The notes beneath the pieces were generated by a model, which made no database searches, was not told the DNA's origin, and saw nothing but the letters and a program-made list of their open reading frames with translations. Of a DNA stretch of 64,000 nt, positions 34,800 through 47,778 are shown piece by piece. Both the position numbers and the translations under genes were made by a program. Within the stretch, counting starts at the first letter, position 1. Each line of letters begins with the position of its first letter. The stretch spans positions 186,001-250,000 of the forward strand of contig LLEY01000010.1 in the NCBI GenBank assembly GCA_001414485.1. Reading direction: 5' to 3'. This stretch comes from Calycina herbarum. Lineage: Eukaryota > Ascomycota > Leotiomycetes > Helotiales > Pezizellaceae.

Positions 34800-35706
34800 A
34801 GACGCTTAAATTAACAGTTCTATCTTAGAATACTTTATCTTCTTAATAAATACGCTTATATAAAATCAAGCTAAAAGACTAGAAGTAAACTACTATATAA
34901 ACTCCTTAGATTACTAGCCTATCTTTATTAAAGCCTTTTAGATAATAATAAATAAGTCTTAATAAAATATACAAGTCTTCTTAACTAGCTTATAAGATAT
35001 TATAAAAGCTCTTAAAAAGACGAAGAAGACGAAGACGGATTCTCGAACGAAGCTACTACTATAGTTCTAGGACTACCTTAGTACCTTTAGTCTAAAAGAC
35101 TTAGACAAAGTACCTCCTCTATAAGGTAATAGAATAGACTACTAGATCGAACTTACGATAGAAGATAAAAAGGAAGCTACGGTCTCTTAGAAGCTACTCT
35201 ATAATATGTCTTATAACGAACTCCTAGTCTTTTAAAGAACGCTTATAGAATATATAGATAAAGGCTAGATTCGAGTTAGTAACTTCTCTACTACTGTCTC
35301 TATACTCTTTATAAGAAAGCTAGGAGGAGGTCTATAGTTCTATATCGATTACTACGCTCTAAATAAAGTTACGTAAAAGAACTAGTATTTACTTCCTCTA
35401 ATCTACGAAACCTTATAACGAGCTAGTAATATAAGATAGTATATAAAACTCGATATAAGCTAGGCTTTTTATAGAATCTAGATTATAAAAGAAGATAAAT
35501 AGAAGACGGCTTTCTATATAAGATACAGATTATATAAATAGCTAGTTATCTCTTTTAGACTCGTAAACACGCTAAGTACGTTCTAAAGATACGTTAACTA
35601 GATACTACGGAAATACCTTAACAACTTCTGCTTCGCTTACGTAGACGATATTCTAATCTTTATAGATAGAACTCTTGAAGAATATAAAGAATAAGTTAAG
35701 CTTATT
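34800..35706 (+). mobile_element. Chromovirus (Ty3/gypsy) C, part 1: reverse transcriptase
   Basis: The translated remnant runs through the stretch before RT (YYDYLSTFSLKDLDKVPPL), the start of RT (FYIDYYALNKVT), SQAFYRIQIIKEDKQKTAFY and the catalytic FAYVDDILIF at 35632-35661, ending with LEEYKEQVKLI. It breaks exactly where the B LTR begins at 35707. The next RT residues resume at 46048, so the two parts belong to one element. Gag, protease and the 5' LTR are not recognised upstream. Confidence 0.85.
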
Positions 35707-37205
35707 TGTAACGAAACTTAAACAGACTAATAAAAGTAACTAAGTCTCGAAGATTAGTATATAAGTAAGAAGTATAGACGCGACGGGTTATTTATTTAGA
35801 AGTGAACTTCTTACTTATATCAAAGATATTAAATAAGATAATAAGATTAATAACTAAAGTTAAGTACGAAGCTTCTATCTAATAGTAGACGTACTAGTAT
35901 ATATAGAACCTCTTATACTACCTAGATCCTTATATAAGCCTAGATTCCTAGATCTCTTTAGATCTATTATATAACTTCTAATAGTTATCTAATAATAAGA
36001 TCCTAGAATATCTAAATACTTTTATATTACTAATTCTCTTTAGTATTATCTTCTATTTCCTAGATATCGTGTCTTATCTTATTAGAGCGCTGTCTAGACT
36101 ATTTATTATATATAACGTAATTTATAATACTATTCCTTTCTTAGCTTAGTATATTCTTACGCTTAAGTATAAGCTAAGAAACTTAGTTAGAGTACTAGTA
36201 GTATTCTTTTCTTTTTATTATATCCTACTTTATATAGAAGAAGAAAGAAGAATAAATACTACTTATAAAAAGTATTAAAATAGTTTATAATAAAATATTA
36301 CTATATTCTTATTATACTTCTTAAAAGCGTAGATGTTTTATCGATTCTTTATAGTCTTTTTAATATTCTAAATATATTTAGTAAAAGCTGAAATATAATA
36401 AGACTAATAATACCTAGGAAAAGAACGTTCTCTAAGCTAGCGACTAAGCTTTTATTAAAAAGTAAGAGAAGAAGCTTAAAAGAGAGAAGAAGGAAGCGAT
36501 AGTAAGGATTCTACAGTTATAGAAGTAGAAGGCCTTTCTAAAAGAAAGGTAGTATAAAATGTCTTATTAAGGACTCTGTTTTCTTAATAAACTTAATACT
36601 ACTAAGAAGATAGAAAAGAAAGAGAAGGAAGAGAGCGAAAGAGAAGAGAAAGAGTAGCGAGAGATAGAGGTTATATATTTAACAGCTCTGCTTATTCTTA
36701 TTAGCTTCTAATCTAAGCTAAGCCTTAACCTAGCCTTTCTTAAGACTTTTCCTTCTAACTATAAGATATAAGTAAACCTAGGTTTTACTAGTAGAATTCC
36801 CAAAGTTCTACTAAGTAGTAGTTATAGTTACTTTTTAGCTTTTAAGTGTTTTCTAAATATAGATAATCTAACTATTTAATTAAATACTTAACTTATCTTC
36901 TAATAAGTCTATAGTTAAGAATCTTTTTAACTTTATACTTAGTATTTAGGTTTACTAGTTAAATTTCTATAAATAGAGCTAGTAGTACTTCTAGTAATAC
37001 TAGTTTAAGTAAGAATATATAGAATACTAGATAGATGTTTATAGTTTTTAGTAATACTAGTTTATAATTTAAAGGTCTTTTAACTTATTTAATTTTAAAT
37101 AGTCTTAGTTTTTTATAATCTAATTTATTACTTAGTCTTTTTATATTAATATTCTTTTATACTAAGTAGACTTTATTCCTCTCTTTTAGTATTAGCTTCT
37201 AACTA
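35707..37205 (-). mobile_element. Chromovirus B, fragment 1: LTR plus 3' internal part
   Basis: 35707-36129 is an LTR (plus-strand ends TGTAACGAAACTT and TTTATAATA, from an original TG..CA pair) with the central block that marks subfamily B. 36130-37205 matches the 3' part of A (39284-40390) and, inverted, the 3' part of the second B copy. It stops abruptly at the D LTR. The rest of this copy, with its other LTR, is gone. Confidence 0.8.
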
Positions 37206-37355
37206 TGTCGTTTCAGGTGAATACTACTTTGTAGCTAGTTTACGTGACCTGGAAAGGGCTATATAAGAAGGACCTACGTAGCTACTTTGATAAGAAAAGA
37301 TAAGAATAATATACTATATTTAGTACTATAAATATAACGTAAAGTTATACTAACA
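37206..37355 (+). repeat. Left LTR of element D
   Basis: 150 bp, ends TG..CA, pairs with 45898-46047. Confidence 0.8.
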
Positions 37356-37544
37356 CTGATTAGTAATCTAACTTATACAACGTACACAGATTAGTAAGGT
37401 ATCAGAAGCTACTTATAGGTTACTTTCCAAGGCCTTAAGTAGGTTGAAGAGTAAAGTCCTTTACGATTCTATCGGAAGGAGCAACTTTTACTACTATAGT
37501 AGAGCCTCGACTGTTCCACGCTTTACTACTCAAGAGTACCCGAA

Positions 37545-37960
37545 ACCGCGTTCTTCTTTATTTAGAAGTTCCCGGCTCTACGTTCTTTCTAGAGAGTCCC
37601 TAAGATTACGTTCTTCTTTCTTTAGAAGTCCCTAGTTTTACGTTCTTTCTTTAAGAGTCCCCGATTCTACGTCTTTCTAAACACCTAGTCTCGCGTTCTT
37701 TCTACCTACTCCTCGAATCACCCCATCTTCTTAAGTCGAACCGACACCCTTTAACATAATACGTAAAGTCTCGACCTTTTTATTAAGCCCTTCGAGAGAC
37801 CTGTATAACACCCTCGATTCACTTCAAAAGTCGAACCGACACCCTTTAACACTACCTCAAAGTAAGAAGTTAAGACACCCCGATTCACTTCTTAAAAGTC
37901 GAACCGACACTCTTCAACACCTTATAACAAGACGTCAAAGACACCCCTGATTTACTCTAG
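37545..37960. repeat. Minisatellite-like repeats inside D
   Basis: 37545-37700 has three to four units built on CTTTAGAAGTCCC...TACGTTCTTTCT. 37730-37960 has three units built on AAGTCGAACCGACACCCTTT, spaced 60-100 bp. They lie between the D LTR and its coding-like part. Confidence 0.7.
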
Positions 37961-38845
37961 GAAAAAGCCTCGTACCTCGTATTCTACAGACTTGTATTCT
38001 ACAGACTCTTACAGTATATACAACGATAAGCCCTCTTTGCCTCTTCAAAGAACACTCCTAGAAGTCAATTCTTTAAATATAAAGAACGCCTAGAAGTCTA
38101 TCAACTCTACTCGCAAAAGCTCTGAAAACCTAGGAACCTTCGTATACTATTAACCCTGATCTCGTTCGCTATACCTACCGGGTATATAAAGTACTACGAC
38201 AAAACACGCCTTTTTCTAAGGAAATCGACGCTTTAACAAGACGCCTCGTTATACAACTTATAAAGTCACACCCCTGGCTAGACGTTAAGAAGCCTATTTC
38301 ACCTATCTTAAAGAAGGAGCTAGAACAAGACCTTAAGCTACTCGTAGACAAGCTACTTCACATACTTCAAGACCTACTAACATCTCAACTTTTAGACGAC
38401 TTTAAGATACAACTTAAGAAGACACTTCAGAGAATCTTACCAAGGAAACTTAACAAACTTAAGAACGAGCTTAAGGATATAATACTTTAAGCTTAAGCTC
38501 TTACTTAGCCTTTAAAGAAGGATACTCGAAAGTTAACAAAGTTAACAAAGTTAACAAAGTTAACAAAGTCAGCAAAGTTAACAAAGAAGAACAATATTAA
38601 ATTAATTAAAAAGGCTCTTATAAAGGCTAAGAAGAAGAAGCTATACAAGTCCTCTAATAAGTCTTCCTCTTTATTAAATTAGCTACTTTTAAGAAGTTCT
38701 ACTAGTGTCGTTTATAAAGCTCTAAATAAATTATCTTAAATTACTTCGCTTTTTACAGCGTACGAACTCTTAAGCAAAGGATAGATAGAGCGCTATAATC
38801 GGTTAAACAAGATAAATAGAGCTATATAATTAGCTAGGAAGGAAG

Positions 38846-39283
38846 TGTAACGAAACTTAAACAAACTAAACAAAGATAACTAAGTCTCGAAGGTTAGTAT
38901 ATAAGTAAGAAGTATAGATACGCCGGGTTATTTACTTAGAAGTGAACTTATTACTTATATTAAAGATGTTAAATAAGATGATAAGATTAATAACTAAAGT
39001 TAAGTACGAAGCTCCTATCTAATAGCAGACGTGCTAGTCTTATATAGAACTATAGTCTTCTGTTCTAATCGCTCTAGTCGCTTGCCCTGATCGCTTTAGT
39101 CGATAGGCGACTTAAGCGACTTAGGCGACTAGGTTACGTAATACTTCTTACTAAAAGAAATCCATAGATCGCTTAGCTAGTCTAAGGATCCCTCTTTTGT
39201 TTATAAGAGTTTCCGATAGTACTTAACTTATTAGAGCGCTGTCTAGTCTTTACTTATTATATATTTATACGTAATTCGTAACA
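38846..39283 (-). repeat. LTR of A (3' LTR in the element's direction)
   Basis: 438 bp, TGTAACGAAACTT to TTCGTAACA on the plus strand. It contains GGCGACTTAAGCGACTTAGG-like tandem words around 39105-39130. Confidence 0.88.
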
Positions 39284-42200
39284 CTATCCCCTTCTTAGCC
39301 TAGCGTATCTCTACGCTTAAGTACGACCTAAGAAATACTATTAGAAGGCTAGTAGCTCTCTCTTACTATAATGTTTTTAATAACACTATCTATAAAAGAT
39401 AAACTAAAACAAAATCGTATTAATAACACTCTTTATATTAATTAAGTAGGATCTGAAATATCCTCTTATACTTACTATCTTACTTCTACGTCTAGCTATT
39501 AATATATATCTATTACTAGAGGTAAGAAATGTTCTAAGTATACTAGGAAAGGTAAAACTTATAATATTAAGAAGTAAAATCGAATACTCTTAGCTTTTAA
39601 ATAGGAATCTCTTAATATATAGAAACGCTGTCTATAGGTCGAGGAGGAGACAGCCTATTAGGACTAAGAAAAGGCCTTTCGAGCCTAGTAGGAAGTAATA
39701 TTAAAGGTTCTCCGTTTTCGAGCGTAGTAACGTCTTCTTAACAAGCGAGAACAATAGATACTTTATTAAGGACTTAGCACTCTTTAGGAGCTAGATAAGG
39801 CTAAGGAGAAGGAGGAGAAAGAAAAAGAAGAGAAGGAAAGAAGAGAGAAGGCTGCTAGGCTAGCCGCCTACTCTACCTCTACTGCTTCCGACCCTGCTTT
39901 CAACCTAGGTCTCGATCCTAGTTTTCTTAAGGTCTTTCTTATTAATTACCTAATATAAGTAATCTTAGGTTTTAATAGTAGAAGTCTTAAAGTTCCTTCG
40001 AGTACTAGTTAATATTTTTTCTAGGTTCCTAAGTATTCTCTAAGTATAGGTAATCTAACTATTTAATTAAATATTTAATCTTACCTCTAATAATCTTATA
40101 GTTAAGAATTCTTTTAACTTTATATTTAGTATTTAGATTAACTAGTTGAATTTCTATAGCTAGAACTAGTAGTGCTCCTATTAGTACTAGTTTAAGTAAG
40201 GATATATAGAATACTAGATAGATGTTTATAGTTCTTAGTAATACTAATTTATAATTTAAAGGTTCTTTAATATATTTAATTTTAAATAGTCTAAGTTTTT
40301 TATAATCTAGTTTATTACTTAGTCTTTTCGTATTAATGTTTTTCTATACTAAGTAGACTTTATCTCTCTCTTTTAGTATTAGCTTCTAACTACATCGTTT
40401 ATTATAGTAGTATATATTTCTTTTAGTAATAAACTATAAATCCTCTACTAGTTCCTTATATAACCTCTTAATTTTTAAGACCTAAATACGAGTAAGTTAA
40501 TTATTAATAGTCGTAGATAGTAGTTCTTAGTATACTAATAATTTATATCTAAAGTTAGTATAGAATAGTATAATAAGTATTATTTCTATTACTAAACTAT
40601 TATAAGCAAACTATACTAAGGGCAGTAGTTCTACCTAGTTATCTTACTAGTAGTTTATATAATAACGAAGGTATGTTTTAACTACTTAATTTATCTATTT
40701 ATTTCCTTTATTTATTTAAGAGTAAAAAGCTATAAAGAGCTTTCTTTTCACACTTAATCGTTTTATAAGAGCGATTTAAAATTTTAAGGTAAAGAGCTTG
40801 TCTCTATCTAAGAGTATTTCTTTAGATAGTTTATATCTTAAGACTACTTCTCTAAGAAATATAAATACTAATTCCTTAGCTATACTTAACTCTATATATA
40901 CTATTAGAATTATATACTTCGTAAGTTATTCTATAATAACTAGGATCGTATTATACTTAACTTCTATTATTAGATCTTTAGATTTTAGTAATTTAATAAT
41001 AAAATCTATAGATATTAATTTCTAAGGTACCTATAGTATTAGAGTAGTGTTTATCTATCTATAAGAAGGATAGTAGAAAGCCTTATTCTTAGTATAAGTA
41101 TTATATTCTACTATTACTTTCTTAACTATTATAGATAATCGATTAATATAGTAGTATTATCTTATCTATTAAAGAGTTCTACGAATTCCTTAGTAGCTAT
41201 AAGTAGGCATAGTATAGTATTCTTATATAAATTCCTTTACGTATAAGCTAGGAATCTATAGTTTCCCTTTTATATACTAATTATAACCTTTATATATATT
41301 TTGAATTTTATCTATCTAGATGTTGTTTATTACTACTATTTTATATATAGTAGGTACTAAGTCTCTATTCTTAAAAGTTTTTAAGATTATAATCTTCTTA
41401 TACTCTTTATTTCTCTTATATCTAGGTTTCTAGCTAAGAGTATTAGCTTAAGTATTTAATATTCCCTTTATATATTAAATAATAATATTAAATCCTTCTA
41501 ATATCTCTAACTATTTAGCTAATTACTTAGTTATAAGTTCCTTAGTTATTATAAACGTCTTAAGGTTCTTATAGTTAGATAAAATTATAACTTAGTATTT
41601 TACTAGCTATAAATAAATTCTCTAGTATTCTAAAGCTAATACTATAGTAAGTAATTCTTTATTAAAGATACTATAGTTTTATTATACTAGGTTAAATGTT
41701 TTAGAATAATATATAATAGATATAAGTTTTCCTTTATTATTTAGTTATAAGTGAATTACACCTACTACTATATCTAAGGCGTCTGTTTTAATTATACTAG
41801 GCTTATTTATATTAAAATTATATAGAATAGGTTTTTTTATAAACCTTACTTTAATTTTCTAAAAAGCGTTCTTTACTTATTTATTCTAGATAAACTTAAT
41901 AGCTTTCTTAACTAGTACTAATATTAGTTTAGTAATCTTTATATAGTCTTAAATAAATAGATAGTAAAAGTTTATAAATCTAAGAAAGGATTATATATCT
42001 TTTATATTTTCTAGTAATTTCTAGTTTAAGATATCTTAGATCTTTACTAGATCTATTTCTATTTTCTCTAGACTAAATACCTATTCTAAGAAAAGTATCT
42101 AAGTTACTCTAAACTTATATTTTAATAGTTTTAACTAAGAGTTTACTTTTATAAGTTATTATAAAACTTCTTTAACATGTTTCTTATATTCTTCTTCTTT

Positions 42201-45200
42201 TTCTAAGAAGATTAATATATTATCTAGGTAATAGATTACTATTACTCTTAGAAGATCTTCTAAAATGTTATTATTTTATCTCTAATATATAGCTAGTATA
42301 TTATAAAGTCTAAATAGTATAACTATATATTTATAAAGGCCTAATAGTAAGATAAACGCTGTCTTCTATTCGTCTCTGGTTTTTATTTATATAAGTCTAT
42401 AAGCGTTTTATTAATCTAGTTTTATAAATTATACTATCTTATCTAACTTGTTCTATAAGTATTAGCTAAGTAGTAGCAGATAAGTGTCCTTAACTATAGT
42501 ATAATTTACTTCTTAGTAATTAATATATACTCTCCTCTCTAGGTTATCTTTTTTCTTAATAATAAGTATATTTAAGGTAATTAGTAACTTAGATTTCTTA
42601 ATATATCCTTTCTTAATACCTTCTTTTATATAACTTTCTATTCTCTATAGACTTTTCTAGTTATATAACTAAAGCTTCTACTTTAAGAGATAATAACCCT
42701 CTTTTAGTTTAATCTTATAATTCTATAAGCGATGTTTTAATAAGGCTTATAAGTCTTCTAGGTTTTTAAACAGAGCCTTAAATTCTTTATACTATATAGG
42801 TATTTCGTTATTAGCTTTCTTACTAACCTGTAGAGGACCCTGGACAAGGTGTTCTAGTATATTAAAAGAGGTAGCGCTAATCTTATTCTAGCTTTAAAGT
42901 TATAAATACAAACCTACGTATTTATATTAGCTAAACGTTACTATTCTAGCCTTCTAGTCGATATCTAGATTATGTTCTTAAATCTATAGTATACTAAGTA
43001 TTACTTTCTTACTTTCTATCTTAATAATATTAAATTATATATCTAAGTAGTATCCTTTAATATTAGTTTTTATTAGAATAGTTTACTAATTAATAATCCT
43101 ATTTTAGTATATAATATCTATTCTATTAACTACTCCTAATTAGTATAGTTTTATTCCCTTAATTAGAATATTTAGCTTTCTTAAAGCTATTAGAGAAATA
43201 AAGTTACCTATTACTCCTAAGTTAATTATAACTTATAACTTTTTCCTTTATATTTCTATAGTTACTACTAACTACTTCTCTTCTAAAGTAGTATATATCT
43301 CTAATTTTATATAATAAACTCTAAATATATAGTCTCTTATATTCTTTTCCTTAACTACTTTTATTTAAGACTAAGGAAAAAATACTACTCTGTCTATATT
43401 AGACAAAGCTACTTTATATATCTAGTAATATTTTACCGTCCTATTAGGTTTAGATAAGATTCTCTTAAACTGTTTTTCTAATATCTAATCGATAGTAGCG
43501 CTTAGTATATATCTAATCTAATATATAGTTGTTTTTTATATTACTTCTAGAAACTATAATTCTCTTATAAATAGGTAATAATATTCTTCTAGTTCTAACT
43601 CTATCTATTTAGCTATGTTAAATTTCTATTATTCTTAGAAGAGTATATTAAATAGTTTAGGTAAACTATACTTTCTAAATATTATCTTATTATTATTCTT
43701 AATTAGTATAACTATAATATAATATCTAAATTCCTCTAGTATATACTTTTTAGGTACTATCTTAAGAAAAGCTATCTTAATCTATCTCTAGAATCCGTTT
43801 AGGACTTGCTACGACTATAAGCTAGTCTCTTTCTAAACGTTATAGACCTTTTATACGTCTTCTACTTTAGAATAACTAGGTCTTTTAGCTTATTATTAAC
43901 TATACTCGAGTTCTTTTTCTTTAATAGTTTCTTAACTAGTAATTAGGCTAACTAAAATTATTATTTTACAGTCTTCTCTCTTAATAGTATATGTTATTAA
44001 GAGGGTTAGGTTAATTCCTTATATTATATAAGAGCTCTAGAAGTCTAGTTTCTGATTATCTATATATACTTAGCGATTTCCTTACTTAAATATTCTAGTA
44101 AACGTCTAGGTTTCTCCTACTCTAGGACCTATATCTTAAACTTCTTCTTCTAACCTAGATAATAAGTCTAATAACTCTAAAGAACTAGTTAAGAGTAGTG
44201 ATTTATATTCTACTTAAATAGGCGACGTATTTCCTACTTTAGATTATAAATATATAGCGTCTACTACTATGTCTAAGGTATCTATTATATTATAATATTC
44301 TTTAAGAAGTAGATTTCTATTATTATTAGTATCTTAAATACCCTCTTCTTTATTATCTTTAACTTATGTTCTATATCCTCTAGCTTTAAGTTCTAAATTA
44401 GTAAGTTTAATTTTATTAAGTAAAGCTACTTCCTTTTAGACTATAGTATTAACTTACTTTTTCTCTTTTAAGTTCTTCTTCTTAGTATACTTATTTACTC
44501 TATAGCTAGATAGACTATATAAGTAATATAAATTCTACTTACGTTAGCGATTTCTTTCTTTCTAAGACAGTCCTCTCTTTTAGAGGTTTTCTTTCTTAGA
44601 TTCCTTTCTTAGAACTTATGATTTCTAAGTAGCGTTGATTTCTATAGAATCTCTACGATCTTTTTATCTACTCTTTCTATATTAATAACTATAACTTCCT
44701 TTCTTTTCTAGATTCCTTTTATAAATATAGTTGTCGATTTTAATTATATTATTTATTAATTTATTTAGCGTGTCTAGAAAATCTTCTTATACGGGTTTAT
44801 CTTTAACGTTATTCTTAAGTCTATAATAGAATTATTTATATAACGCTTTATTATTATATCCTATCTATATAGAGTATTATTAAAATTATAAGGTATATTT
44901 AGTAGCTAAACCCTTTTACTTAAGTATATATAAAGCTCTAACTATCTTTTTCTTTATATTAATATTCTTAAAAGCTTAGTTAATTCTATTCTTAAACTCT
45001 TAAACATTCTTAAATAAATCTCTTATCTTCTTAGATATTTAAAGAGAGACTTTTCTCTTAGTTATTTTATTTACCTAGTAATCTTCTAGATATAGTTCTA
45101 ACTAGTTATAAGCTACCTCTTCGAGACGAGTAGACAACTATATAACCTAGTTAGTTTTATTTTTAAACTAAGTATAATAAAAGTTTAAGTAGAGAGAAGC

Positions 45201-45390
45201 TTTTATTAAAAACTTAGCTAGTTTCTTAAGCAAGCTATTAAACGGCTTTAGAATTAGAAGTTTCACTTCTTTATAGAAAGTAGTAACTAGCGTAACTAGA
45301 GAGGCTATAGCTGGCTTTAGTAGAGTGGTTTTCAGAGTAGAAGAGGTTGCTAACATAGTAGCGATCTTACTTCTAAGCAGGTACTTAAAG

Positions 45391-45828
45391 TATAATAAAA
45401 CTTAAACGAACTAAATAAAGATAACTAAGTCTCGAAGGTTAGTATATAGGTAAGAAGTATAGATATACTAGGTTATTTACTTAGAAGTAAACTCGTTACT
45501 TATATTAAAGATGTTAAATAAGATAATAAGATTAATAACTAAAGTTAAGTACGAAGCTCCTATCTAATAGCAGACGTGCTAGTCTTATATAGAACTGTAG
45601 TCTCTTGTTCTAATCGCTCTAGTTACTTACTCTGATCGCTTTAGTCGACAGGCGACTTAAGCGACTTAGGCAACTAGGTTACGTAATACTTCTTACTAAA
45701 AGAAATCTATGGATCGCTTAGCTAGTCTAAGGATCCCTCTTTTGTTTATAAGAGTTTCCGATAGTGCTTAACCTATTAGAGCGCCGTCTGGTCTTCACTT
45801 GTTATATATTCACACGTGATTCGTAATA
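45391..45828 (-). repeat. LTR of A (5' LTR in the element's direction)
   Basis: 438 bp. Its outermost bases are RIP-changed (TATAAT.. and ..GTAATA in place of TG..CA). Confidence 0.88.
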
Positions 45829-45897
45829 GAAAGGAAGGAAGAGAGAATAGATAGATAGATATATACTTCTATAGCCACTTTTAAGAAGTTCTACTAG

Positions 45898-46047
45898 TAT
45901 TATTTTAAGTAAATACTACTTTATAGCTAGTTTACGTAACCTAGAAAGAGCTATATAAGAAGGACCTACGTAGCTACTTTAATAAGATAAGATAAGAATA
46001 ATATACTATATTTAGTACTATAAATATAACGTAAAGTTATACTAATA
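45898..46047 (+). repeat. Right LTR of element D
   Basis: 150 bp. More RIP-changed than the left copy: its ends read TA..TA where the left copy has TG..CA. Confidence 0.8.
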
Positions 46048-47778
46048 GCTATAGCTTAATATTAATAAGTACGAGTTTAAAGTATAGTCTACAAAGTACC
46101 TTAGGTTTATTATAGAAGCAGAGAAAGGTTTACAGATAGACTCAGCTGAAATATAGGCTATTATAGATTAGAAAGCACTAACAACGGTAAAAGGTGTTCT
46201 TAGCTTCCTAGGATTTACGAATTTCTATCGACGGTTTATTAAGAACTTTTCACAGATTATAGCTTCTCTCTACAGACTTGTTAAAAAGGATATATTCTTC
46301 TAATAGACAGACGAAGCGAATAGAGCCTTCGAATAGTTAAAGCAGGCCTTTATAGAGGCTCTAGTACTAGCTTAGTTTAACCTAGATTACGAGATAGTCT
46401 TAGAGATAGACTTCTCTAGATATTACTTAAGAGGCGTACTCTCTTAAGTAAAGAATAGTGTCTTATAGCTCGTAGCCTTCTTAAAGAAACACGTATCTGT
46501 TGAATATAATTACCTAATATATAATAAAGAGTTATTAGCTATTATTCGTTATCTTAAGAAATAAAAAGCGGAGTTAAAAAGTATTAGACAGTTTATAGTA
46601 CTTACGGATTATAAGAATCTTAAGTACTTTATAATAGTCTATAAACTATCTAAAAGACAAATACAGTAGTAGTTAATACTTAGCAAATTTAACCTAATAA
46701 TCTAATACCGCCTAGGTAAAGAGAGAGAACTACTAGATATATTAATAAGAAGAGACTAGAACCTTCTAGAGAAGAGAGATAAACGCTTTAATTATAGAAT
46801 AGTATAACTGATTCTAGACAGAATAATTCAAGGAAATACTATATAACTAGCACTAGTGTTAGCAAACGAGAGAAGTTAAGTAAGCGACGTAGTAACGTAA
46901 TAAGCGTTTATAGACTAACTATAGAACCTCTAAGAAGAGGGAAAGATATAGGATAAGGACTTTAGACGTCTTATAGACACTGTCTACTAAGGAGATAGAG
47001 TGTTTCTAACAGACCTCGCTTCTCTAGTCAAAGTCTCTATCTCTAACTACTTAGTTAATAAGAATAGTAATTTATAGTTTAGAGGTAGACTATAGGTCTC
47101 CGACTATAAGCTGCTATAGACCGCAATTATATAGTAACTCTATAATTCTACACTTATAAGCTATTCTAGTAAGAATAGAACAATTATAATAGCCTTAAAG
47201 GAGTTCTTCTAGCTAAACCTATAGACTATAGTTAAGTAGTTTATCTATAACTATAGAGTTTATAAACGTACTAAGGTCTAGAGAGATTATAAACAAGGCC
47301 TGCTTCGTCTATTACTAATTCCTAAGTAGTAATAGCAGAAGATCTCTATTAACTTTATTAGACTACTACTTATAAGTAAAGGCTCTAATATAATAGTAGT
47401 GTTTATAGACTGTTTAGACAAAGAGGTACTTCTTATAGCTTATAACTCGACTATATTATCAGAGGAATTTGCTCGCTTATTTATTACTATATACTATAGC
47501 TTATATAGACTACTAAGAGCAATAGTATCTAATAAGAGCCTATAATTTATTAGATAAGTATAGAAGACGCTTTATAACTTCTTACGAATTAAACGACGGA
47601 TCTCTATAGCCTTCTATCTATAGACTAATAAGTCGACGGAACAGGTAAATATAGAAGTCGAGACGCTTCTACAGCAGTAGATTAATATAGCTTAGGACGA
47701 CTAGGCCGACTAGCTGTCAGTAGTATAGCTAGCTTTTAATAGACGGGATTTAATATTAATAGATATAAGCTCTTTCTA
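46048..47778 (+). mobile_element. Chromovirus C, part 2: RT end, RNase H, integrase
   Basis: It resumes the frame broken at 35706: [50 protein letters not shown], then the RNase H region (AFLKKHVSVEYNYLIYNKEL) and an integrase core (FIDCLDKEVLLIAYNS, FYLQTNKSTEQVN). It is interrupted at 47778 by element E, whose 7-bp duplication CTTTCTA is at 47772-47778. Confidence 0.88.

Larger units (their letters stand above)
38846..45828 (-). mobile_element. Complete chromovirus A (Ty3/gypsy), 6.98 kb, inside D
   Basis: Two LTRs of exactly 438 bp, 38846-39283 and 45391-45828, and a likely RIP-altered 5-bp target duplication (GGAAG at 38841-38845, GAAAG at 45829-45833). Genes run on the minus strand. The gag end is by 45.4 kb, where 45168-45356 is the longest surviving frame. 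RT lies around 42.0-42.7 kb with VIYYLDNILIF at about 42211-42240 (the second catalytic Asp codon reads Asn). The integrase end is around 40.4-40.9 kb, with a chromodomain-like region near 40.0-40.2 kb by alignment to B. All frames are broken by stops. Confidence 0.88.
37206..46047 (+). mobile_element. LTR element D (150-bp LTRs), interrupted by A
   Basis: The LTRs are 37206-37355 (TGTCGTTTCAG to TACTAACA) and 45898-46047, each 150 bp, differing mainly by C/T and G/A changes. Removing A (38846-45828 plus its 5-bp duplication) leaves an element of ~1.85 kb. Its inside has coding-like tracts (for example ELEQDLKLLVDKLLHILQDL near 38.3 kb), probably gag-like and Lys/Leu-rich, but no RT or integrase, so it looks non-autonomous. 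It includes minisatellite-like repeats at 37545-37960 and six AAAGTTAAC units at 38527-38585. No matching target duplication flanks the LTRs (AACTA against GCTAT). Confidence 0.75.

Noticed and set aside
37206..46047. D taken as a large 8.8-kb autonomous retrotransposon because its LTRs enclose RT and integrase
   Set aside because: The enclosed RT and integrase belong to A, which has its own 438-bp LTRs, a probable 5-bp duplication and the opposite orientation.
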